DNA from: Fodinicola acaciae
Lineage (GTDB): Bacteria; Actinomycetota; Actinomycetes; Mycobacteriales; HKI-0501
Direction of reading: 5' to 3'
Assembly: GCF_010993745.1 (NCBI RefSeq)
Contig: NZ_WOTN01000002.1
Coordinates: 310,001 to 374,000, forward strand
DNA: 64,000 bases
A model generated the notes under the pieces. That model made no database searches. It was given only the letters and a program-made list of their open reading frames with translations, and was not told the origin of the DNA. The translations under genes and the position numbers were made by a program. Positions 55,895-64,000 of the stretch are shown in pieces; the first letter of the stretch is position 1; each line of letters opens with the position of its first letter.

Positions 55895-56959
55895 CGACGG
55901 TCCAGGTGTCCTGGCCCCGCAACAGGCCGGCCAGCTCGGTCGTACGGTCGTCGGACATCTTGGCCGCCGCCGTGGAGACCTGGCCGCGCAGCAGGTCGTC
56001 GTACGTCGGCTGCTCCACCGAGCGGAAAACCCCGATCGGCGTGTGCGGAGTGTCCGAAGTGGACAGCCGGGACAGGGCGTACGCGTAGGCGCTGTCCGGC
56101 GAGTGCGCGTCGTGGACGACGACGTTGTCCTTGCCGACCTCGTCGACGTTGGCGACGACCAGCGAGCCGGTCTTCGGGTCGCGTACGACACCCTTGTTGG
56201 AGTCGGTGCCGAAGATCAGCGGCTCGCCGTGCTCCATCCGAAGCAGCCAGTCGGCGCCGCTCTGCCGGTCTTTGAGCAGGTCGAAGGCGCCGTCGTTGAA
56301 GATGTTGCAGTTCTGGTAGATCTCCACCAGCGCGGTGCCCTTGTGCTCGGCCGCCTGGCGCAGCACCGAGGTCAGGTGCTTGCGGTCGGTGTCGAGCGTA
56401 CGCGCGACGAAGGTCGCCTCCGCGCCGATCGCCAGCGACACCGGGTTGAACGGGTTGTCCAGCGACCCCATCGGCGTCGACTTGGTGACCTTGCCGACCT
56501 CACTGGTCGGCGAGTACTGGCCCTTGGTGAGGCCGTAGATCCGGTTGTTGAACAGCAGGATCTTCAGGTTGACGTTGCGTCGCAGGGCATGGATGAGGTG
56601 GTTGCCACCGATCGACAGCGCGTCGCCGTCACCAGTCACCACCCAGACGCTCAGATCTTCCCGGGCCGAGGCCAGACCGGTCGCGATCGCCGGCGCGCGG
56701 CCGTGGATCGAGTGCATGCCGTAGGTGTTCATGTAGTACGGGAAGCGCGAGGAACAGCCGATGCCGGAGACGAAGACGATGTTTTCCCGCGCCAAACCAA
56801 GCTCCGGCAGGAAACCCTGCACGGCGGCCAGCACGGCGTAGTCACCGCAGCCGGGGCACCAGCGGACTTCCTGGTCGGTCTTGAAATCGGCGGCCCGCTG
56901 CGGCGTGTCGCTTTTCGGGACACTGCCCAGCGAGGGAAATCCCAGTTGGACGACGTCGG

Positions 56960-56963
<4 letters not shown>
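55890..56963 (-). CDS. korB: 2-Oxoacid:ferredoxin oxidoreductase, beta subunit
   Basis: 357 residues. RWCPGCGDYAVL opens the ThDP domain; GDGDALSIGGNHLIHALRRN and FNNRIYGLTKGQYSPTS form the ThDP/Mg site. With KorA it decarboxylates 2-oxoglutarate (or a related 2-oxoacid) and reduces ferredoxin. GTGA overlap with korA. Confidence 0.93.
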
Positions 56964-58855
<1,892 letters not shown>

Positions 58856-58973
58856 GGCGCAGGCACGACCTTCCAACGAATTTAGCCCCACCTATGTTAC
58901 GACGCCGTAGGTAGTGATTCGCGGAGCGCTGCGTCACAGTGACCGGTTTGCCCCCGTGCACCTGTCTGGTCGG

Positions 58974-59969
58974 TCAACCGGACTGGCCCGCACGGTGGAG
59001 CTCGCCGTCGTTCGCCGAGGTCAGCGGCGGTGTGACCGGCTCGATCGAGTGGCCTGATGTGGTCGGCGTCACATGCGTGATCCGAGTGGTCCGCGACCCC
59101 GGTCTGTCCGTACGGACCCGCGTCAGCGCCACGCCGCCCAGGACCAGCAGCATGCCGCCGATGGTCAGCGCGTCGAGCTTCTCGCTCAGTACGAGCGCGC
59201 CGAGGATCACCGACACGGCCGGCAGCAGATAGCCGACCATCGCCGCCAGCGTCGGTCCGTCGTCGGCGATCAGCCGGTAGTTGAGCAGCATGCCCAAGCC
59301 CGTACCGGCCAGGCCGAGCACGACCACGCTCGCGACGACCGGCCAGCTCAGGCTCACCGGCGCGGTGGTCGCGAACGGTGTCGCGATGCCGACCAGGACA
59401 GTGGCGACCAGCAGCTGCCCGGCGGTCAACGCGGCCGGTTGTACGCGGCCGCTGAGGAAGCGGCTGACGAAGATGTAGCTGACGGCGTACAAGGCGGCCG
59501 CGGCCAGACACGACAGCGCGCCGGCGACGCTGCCGCCGGCGGACCGCCATGGGCTGAGGATGACGACGACGCCGGCGAAACCGACGATCACGCCGGCGAT
59601 CCGCGGCCAGCCCGGCCGCCGCTCGACACCGGCGAGGAACGACAGCACGACGACCATGATCGGCGTGGTGGCGTTGAGTACGCCGGCCAGGTTGGAGTCG
59701 ACGCTCTGCTCGCCGATGCCGAAGAGCGTGAACGGCAGCGCCGCGCCACTGACCGCCGGCACCGCGAGCAGCCCCCAGGTCCGCCAGTCCGTCGGCAGTT
59801 TCACCTTGGTGACCAGGCAAAAAACGACCATCACCAGCGCGCCGAGGGCGAGCCGGCCGAGGGTGATCTGCAGCGGGGACAGGCCGGCCAGCGCGATCTT
59901 GATCCACAGAAAGCTGGAGCCCCAACACAGCGCCAGCAAACCCAGTCGTGCCAGGCTCCCCATCCCCAT
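58974..59969 (-). CDS. EamA/DMT-family permease
   Basis: 331 residues, ten membrane helices in two EamA repeats (LCWGSSFLWIKIAL and SCLAAAALYAVSYIF begin the halves). Probably a metabolite exporter. About 30 polar residues end the protein. ATG 59969 or 59963. It precedes korA on the same strand by 118 bases. Confidence 0.85.
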   Translation of the reverse strand: MGMGSLARLGLLALCWGSSFLWIKIALAGLSPLQITLGRLALGALVMVVFCLVTKVKLPTDWRTWGLLAVPAVSGAALPFTLFGIGEQSVDSNLAGVLNATTPIMVVVLSFLAGVERRPGWPRIAGVIVGFAGVVVILSPWRSAGGSVAGALSCLAAAALYAVSYIFVSRFLSGRVQPAALTAGQLLVATVLVGIATPFATTAPVSLSWPVVASVVVLGLAGTGLGMLLNYRLIADDGPTLAAMVGYLLPAVSVILGALVLSEKLDALTIGGMLLVLGGVALTRVRTDRPGSRTTRITHVTPTTSGHSIEPVTPPLTSANDGELHRAGQSG

Positions 59970-60175
59970 GCCAGACAGCCTGCGTCGCCGGCCGCGCTAG
60001 TTCAAGCGATTTGTGATGTATGGACGGGTAAGTGTTGCTGCATCGTTATCTTCGGGACGACATTTACTGGCGCTAGATGCAAGGAAAACGGTTTCACTCC
60101 CACACGCCCGACCTTCGCTGTGACTGGAGGGACTGTTGAGTCGACGCCGAGGTCCTGATCGCCTGAGCGAATTGT
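59970..60175. other. Gene-free stretch beside repeat A copy 3
   Basis: I see no coding sequence with the right codon pattern in 59970-60175, nor in 60324-60439 beyond the repeat. Together with the repeat this is the longest non-coding gap (about 470 bases). Confidence 0.4.
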
Positions 60176-60323
60176 CCGCTTGCCACCTTGTTGTCGACCT
60201 GAATCGATCCGCTCGGTCAACAAGGCGACAATCGGTCGCCGCATGCCGTGCCCGAATGCGACCGGCGACGGTATTTGCGCAGGTCAGGTCACATCGGACG
60301 ACACAATCGGATTCCGATTGCGG
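60176..60323 (-). repeat. Intergenic repeat family A, copy 3 (inverted)
   Basis: Reversed order relative to copies 1 and 2. The hairpin comes first (60176-60199 with 60215-60235, CACCTTGTTGTCGACC and GGTCAACAAGGCGACAATCGG without its last base). CCCGAATGCGACCGG and GGTCAGGTCACAT follow, then the palindrome core CAATCGGATTCCGATTG (60304-60320). The palindrome arms are shorter and the element more worn. Confidence 0.65.
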
Positions 60324-60439
60324 CCAATGCTGTTGTGACTCGTAGGGGTCGGCTTGCTCGCTGTCCCTGGTTCGCGCTTCCCTCGACCGCGACGCGCGTC
60401 CAACCATCGGGCACCAGGTCAAACTCAAGCCGTCCCAGC

Positions 60440-60925
60440 CTAGAGATGGATGGACGACTGGCCGAAGGTGTAGCGCCACTGGCCCTGCCGCAGCACGTAC
60501 GTGTCGCTGAACCACAGTTTCTGGTCGACGGTCGAGCCGTCCGAGCAACTGCCCTTGATCCACAACAATGCCGTCACGGTCGCGGTGTGTTGCCCGAAGA
60601 CGCGCACTTTCTGGGTCCCCGGCATCTCGTCCTGCTTCTCGTACGTGCAGGCCTGCGTACGCGCGTCGTTGAGCACGTCCTCCTTGGTGAAGACCGAGCC
60701 GCGGCCGGTGACGATGACGAAGTCGTCGGCGAGGATGCGGTCGATGGTGGCGACGTCGTTGTTTTTCACCGCTGCCTGGTATTTCGTGTCCAACGAGGCC
60801 ACGGTCGCGGCCGGGTCGCGGTGGTGCTCCGGTGTGGTGCCGGCGCTGGCCGACATAGCCGGCAGGACGAGCGCGGTGGCCAGGCTGGCGCCGATGGCGG
60901 TCAGGGACGTGCGTGCTGTGAACAT
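60440..60925 (-). CDS. Secreted SnoaL/DUF4440-like protein
   Basis: 161 residues from ATG 60925 (AGAGGA upstream). The signal peptide ends SASAG (about residue 28). One NTF2-like domain follows: LDTKYQAAVKNNDVATIDRI, LADDFVIVTGRG and WRYTFGQSS. Two Cys could form a disulphide. Domain members bind small ligands or act as ketosteroid-isomerase-like enzymes; role unknown. Divergent from the AraC gene. Confidence 0.82.
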   Translation of the reverse strand: MFTARTSLTAIGASLATALVLPAMSASAGTTPEHHRDPAATVASLDTKYQAAVKNNDVATIDRILADDFVIVTGRGSVFTKEDVLNDARTQACTYEKQDEMPGTQKVRVFGQHTATVTALLWIKGSCSDGSTVDQKLWFSDTYVLRQGQWRYTFGQSSIHL

Positions 60926-61010
60926 CGGTTTCCTCTCTGTCGCAGGCCAGCGTGCCGGCCGGCGCGGCAGAGGTCTTGAAAATCGTTGCACCGTCGTGAT
61001 CCGCCGCGCG

Positions 61011-61016
61011 TACGGT
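61011..61016 (+). promoter_or_regulatory. -10 box of the AraC regulator (leaderless)
   Basis: TACGGT six bases before ATG 61023, with TTGCAC at 60986-60991 (19-base spacing) as a possible -35. Confidence 0.4.
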
Positions 61017-61022
61017 CACGGC

Positions 61023-61811
61023 ATGCACCAGGGCGAGGACATGGTGGTCGCGACCGACCCGGATTTCGTGGTCGAGGAGTTCAGCTGCGTCGACGACCAC
61101 ACCGGCTGGTTCGCCGGCCACGCCGAGTCCTACCAGGTCATGCTGGTGCGCGACGGCATGTTCCGGGTACGCAGCGGCGGCGCCGTCGCCGAGGTGGACC
61201 GGACGACATGTTTTCTTGGCGTGCCTGGAGAAGAGCGCGACTACGCGCATCCGGCGTCCGGCGAGCGGACCACGATCGTCACGCTCAGCCCAAAACTGTG
61301 GCGGTCGATGGCCGGCGACGCGCGCATTTCGCGTTATCGCGTGTATGCCGACGCGCGGATCGAGCTCGCACATCGCGCGATCCTGGCCGCCCGTCCGGAT
61401 CCCGCGTACGCGCTCACCGAGCGACTTCTCGGCCTGCTGGCCGGATTGTTCGCGTACGCGGTCGAGCCGCGGCCGGGTACGGACCGCGTGCTGGTCGAAA
61501 ACGCGCGCGCCGCGATCGCCGCCGGCCATCCATCGGCTGGCCGGCTGACCACGCTCGCCGCGTTGCTCGACAGCTCGCCATACCGGCTGAGCCGCGCGTT
61601 CACCCGCGAGCTCGGTGTTTCCGTTACGTACTACCGCAATCGCGTACGCATAACGCGCGCGTTGGACCGGCTGGAGGCCGGCGAGCCGAGCCTGGCCGCG
61701 CTGGCCGCCGATCTGGGTTTCTCGGATCAGGCGCATCTGACGCGTACGGTCCGCGAGCAGCTCGGTCACACCCCGAGCGCACTGCGTGAGCTGCTGTCGA
61801 AGACGGTGTAG
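61023..61811 (+). CDS. AraC-family transcriptional regulator
   Basis: 262 residues. An N-terminal cupin-like ligand region (about 15-95; YQVMLVRDGMFRVRSGG) and a C-terminal double helix-turn-helix: LTTLAALLDSSPYRLSRAFTRE and PSLAALAADLGFSDQAHLTRT. Likely controls the divergent secreted protein or the following protease; target not proven. Confidence 0.88.
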   Translation: MHQGEDMVVATDPDFVVEEFSCVDDHTGWFAGHAESYQVMLVRDGMFRVRSGGAVAEVDRTTCFLGVPGEERDYAHPASGERTTIVTLSPKLWRSMAGDARISRYRVYADARIELAHRAILAARPDPAYALTERLLGLLAGLFAYAVEPRPGTDRVLVENARAAIAAGHPSAGRLTTLAALLDSSPYRLSRAFTRELGVSVTYYRNRVRITRALDRLEAGEPSLAALAADLGFSDQAHLTRTVREQLGHTPSALRELLSKTV

Positions 61812-61912
61812 CAGGCTCCACCATTTCTTCGGGTGGTCGCCGGCCTGATCGGCACCCGCCGGACTGGTGAGCTGGTTCGCGACCGAATCACTCGCCAGAA
61901 GGGACCACTGCG

Positions 61913-62794
61913 GTGGCCGATGTTCGCGGCTTCGTGCGGAGCCGACCGCTGATCTGTTTCTTCGTGCTGGCCTGCGGACTGAGCTGGCTCGCCTGGATCC
62001 CGTACGTGTTGTCGGAGACCGGACTGGGGATCTGGCACTTCCGTTTTCCCGAGTTTCTCGGCACGACACAACTCGCCGGCGTGCTGCCCGGCGCCTACCT
62101 CGGCCCGATCACGGCGGCGGCGCTGGTGACCGCGCTCGCCGACGGCCGAGCCGGCATCCGGGTGTGGGTCGGCCGGCTCCTGCGCTGGAAGGTGAGCTGG
62201 CGCTGGTACGCCGGCGTGCTGCTCGGCGTACCGGCCGTCATCGTCCTGTTTTCCACCGCTCTGGCCGACGGGAAGGTGGTCGCGCCGCCGGCCGCCGTGC
62301 TGATCGCGTACGTGCCGGGCCTGTTGTTGCAGATGATCACCACCGGGCTGGCCGAGGAGCCCGGCTGGCGTGACTTCGCACAGCCCCGGTTGCAGCAGAA
62401 GTACGGTCCGCTGGCGGCGGCCTTCATCCTCGGACCGATCTGGGGCGTGTGGCACCTGCCGCTGTTCTTCAGCGAATGGGGTGACTGGCCGCACGTCACC
62501 GTGCTCGGCATCGTCGAGTTCGTCGCCGCCACCACCGCGTTGAGCATCGTGATGGCGTGGGTTTTCAACCGTACCGGCGAAAGCCTGCCGCTGGCGATGC
62601 TGTTGCACGTCAGCATCAACAACTTCTTCTCGATCGTCTGGTCGAGCATGTATCCGACCCTGACCAAGGACGACGTCGGACACGTGATGCTGCTGGCCTG
62701 CGCGGTCGTGGCGGTCATCGTGCTGGTGGCGACCCGCGGCCGGCTCGGCCTGCCGAAGACGTTAGCCAGGAAGGCGATGCAGGATCAGCTCTAG
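61913..62794 (+). CDS. CPBP-family intramembrane metalloprotease
   Basis: 293 residues, about eight helices. The EExxWR motif (AEEPGWRDF), FxxxH (GVWHLPLFF) and HxxxN (HVSINNFF) supply the metal ligands of CAAX-protease/bacteriocin-processing (Abi/CPBP) enzymes. GTG 61913 has GAAGGGA upstream. The end overlaps the convergent GntR gene by 33 bases. Confidence 0.87.
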   Translation: MADVRGFVRSRPLICFFVLACGLSWLAWIPYVLSETGLGIWHFRFPEFLGTTQLAGVLPGAYLGPITAAALVTALADGRAGIRVWVGRLLRWKVSWRWYAGVLLGVPAVIVLFSTALADGKVVAPPAAVLIAYVPGLLLQMITTGLAEEPGWRDFAQPRLQQKYGPLAAAFILGPIWGVWHLPLFFSEWGDWPHVTVLGIVEFVAATTALSIVMAWVFNRTGESLPLAMLLHVSINNFFSIVWSSMYPTLTKDDVGHVMLLACAVVAVIVLVATRGRLGLPKTLARKAMQDQL

Positions 62795-63379
62795 CGCGAA
62801 CTCGACGTGGTCACGTGCGGCCGCCTCGGCACGGTCCGGGTCGCGGTCGCACACCGCGTCGATCAGCGTGTCGTGCTGCTCGGTCGACTTGACCAGGTCG
62901 GCCTCGGTGTAGAGGCTCGCGACCGTACGGTTGAAGAAGTAGAGCCGGCTGGTGCGGGTCTGTCGGAGCAGGGTTTCGTTGTGCGACAACCGGATGATCG
63001 AGTCGTGCAGGTGCTCGTTGTAGTCAATGCGCTGGTCCCTGGTCTGGCCTCCGCGCAACGCGGCGATGGCGACCAGCTCGTCGTCGGTCGCGCGCAGCGC
63101 GGCCAGCCGCGCCGAATAGCTCTCCAGCGCGGCGCGCACCTCGTAGATCTCGGAGATCTCCGCCTTGCTGTGCTCGTAGACGATCCACCGGCGCCGGTGC
63201 GAGGTGATCAGGCCTTCGGAGGCGAGCCGCTGCAGGCTCTCGCGCACCGGCGTACGGCTCACCTGCAGCCGCTCGGCGATCTCCACCTCCGACAGCGACT
63301 CGCGCGGCCGCAGGTCGCCGTGCACGATCTCCTGGCGTAACCGCCGGTAGACCTCTTCGGAGAGGCTGGGACCGTCCAT
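62762..63379 (-). CDS. GntR-family regulator (FadR/FCD subfamily)
   Basis: 205 residues. Winged helix RLRQEIVHGDLRPRESLSE and LQVSRTPVRESLQRLASEGL, then the helical FCD ligand domain with metal-type residues (EVRAALES, YNEHLHDSIIRLSHN, EQHDTLIDAV). Twelve bases after the ThDP-enzyme gene on the same strand, so it probably regulates that gene in response to its substrate. Confidence 0.9.
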   Translation of the reverse strand: MDGPSLSEEVYRRLRQEIVHGDLRPRESLSEVEIAERLQVSRTPVRESLQRLASEGLITSHRRRWIVYEHSKAEISEIYEVRAALESYSARLAALRATDDELVAIAALRGGQTRDQRIDYNEHLHDSIIRLSHNETLLRQTRTSRLYFFNRTVASLYTEADLVKSTEQHDTLIDAVCDRDPDRAEAAARDHVEFALELILHRLPG

Positions 63380-63391
63380 CCGGCCATTTTC

Positions 63392-64000
63392 TCAGTAGAC
63401 CGGTCGCTCGCGGTCACCGGCCAGCGCACGCGACCAGGCCGGCACCGGCGGCAGGTGGTCGATCAGGTGCGGCACCTCGACGTCGACGTAGACCGGCATG
63501 CGGTCCCGTACGGCCTCGCTGACCGCCTTGCGCACGTCGTCGAGGTCCGTCGCGCGTACGCCCCGGATGCCGGATGCCTCGGCGACCTTGGCCGCGTCGA
63601 TCGTGCCCGGGTCGACGCTGAAGTAGCGCTGGCCGGTGTAGAGGTGCTGCAACATCTTGATCCAACCCATGCTGTGGTTGGTGAACTGGATGAAGACGAT
63701 CGGCAGGTCGAGGCGTGCGGCGGTCTCCAGCTCACCGCAGGCCATCGCGAAGCTGCCGTCGGCGGTGAGCGCCAGCACCGGCTCGCCCGGCCGCGCGATC
63801 GCGACGCCGATGGCCGCCGGGATCGCGTATCCCATCGGCCCGTGGCCGCGCGGCACGATGACCGAACGCCCGGGCGCTTTGACCTTCCAATACGTCGCCA
63901 CGTTCGGCGTCGGCGTACCGGGATCGGCCACCACCGGCACCTGACCGAGCACCTCCTGCGCCGCCTCGATCACCTCCTCCGGCAGCAGCACCCCGTCGTT
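63392..64000 (-). CDS. ThDP-dependent enzyme, C-terminal part (runs off the window)
   Basis: About 202 residues are visible; the gene continues past 64000. GHGPMGYAIPAAIGVAIARP, the ThDP/Mg motif TADGSF ... FTNHS, and VPVYVDVEVP-like ends place it in the acetolactate-synthase/benzoylformate-decarboxylase/oxalyl-CoA-decarboxylase superfamily. The substrate-specific N-terminus is not in view. Pairing with an FCD-type regulator suggests a catabolic enzyme. Confidence 0.85.
   Translation of the reverse strand, partial: NDGVLLPEEVIEAAQEVLGQVPVVADPGTPTPNVATYWKVKAPGRSVIVPRGHGPMGYAIPAAIGVAIARPGEPVLALTADGSFAMACGELETAARLDLPIVFIQFTNHSMGWIKMLQHLYTGQRYFSVDPGTIDAAKVAEASGIRGVRATDLDDVRKAVSEAVRDRMPVYVDVEVPHLIDHLPPVPAWSRALAGDRERPVY

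Overview
The window comes from the chromosome of a high-GC actinobacterium. The base composition, GTG starts, four-base gene overlaps, LPXTG protein, menaquinone pathway with a MenJ-type reductase, and 14-gene complex I all point that way. I cannot fix the genus. I saw no rRNA, tRNA, CRISPR array or prophage.

Layout. 0.1-1.5 kb: an HtrA-type protease. 1.7-7.3 kb (minus): a tightly overlapping four-gene redox operon (FOXRED2-like flavoprotein, FMN 2-hydroxy-acid oxidase, membrane-anchored atypical P450, MFS transporter). It diverges from an OmpR-type two-component system at 7.4-9.4 kb. The htrA upstream region and the two-component intergenic gap share a near-identical direct-repeat motif, suggesting that this system controls htrA. 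9.6-20.8 kb: menaquinone head-group genes menE, menB, menC-menD, menF and menG. A Phd/VapC toxin-antitoxin pair, two paralogous secreted repeat proteins (one with LPKTG) and a conserved CxxC protein are interleaved. 20.9-26 kb: an accessory, decaying zone with TetR, Nudix, a DUF222/HNH fragment, an IS30-family element, truncated or frameshifted thymidylate-kinase-like and exonuclease-like genes, and a CYTH protein. 26-28.2 kb: a VOC/MFS pair and a secreted LecA-like protein. 28.6-46.7 kb: menJ, nuoA-N and a polyprenyl diphosphate synthase, so enzymes of the menaquinone tail flank the enzyme that reduces menaquinone. 46.8-51.5 kb: a PadR/flavin-monooxygenase and TetR/MFS divergon that looks like a drug or xenobiotic response. 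51.4-64 kb: an FhuF-like protein, a D-2-hydroxyacid dehydrogenase, PlsC, an MHS transporter, the KorAB 2-oxoacid:ferredoxin oxidoreductase, an EamA permease, a SnoaL-like secreted protein, an AraC regulator, a CPBP protease, and a GntR regulator with a ThDP enzyme that runs off the right edge.

Beyond the genes, three families of structured intergenic repeats recur here: A (three copies), B (two) and C (two). At least eleven transcription starts look leaderless (TANNNT followed 6-7 bases later by ATG or GTG), including every menaquinone head-group transcription unit. The palindrome CGTACG is strongly over-used. The best candidates for something undescribed are the four-gene redox operon, the repeat families, and the decayed nucleotide-enzyme cluster around the IS element.
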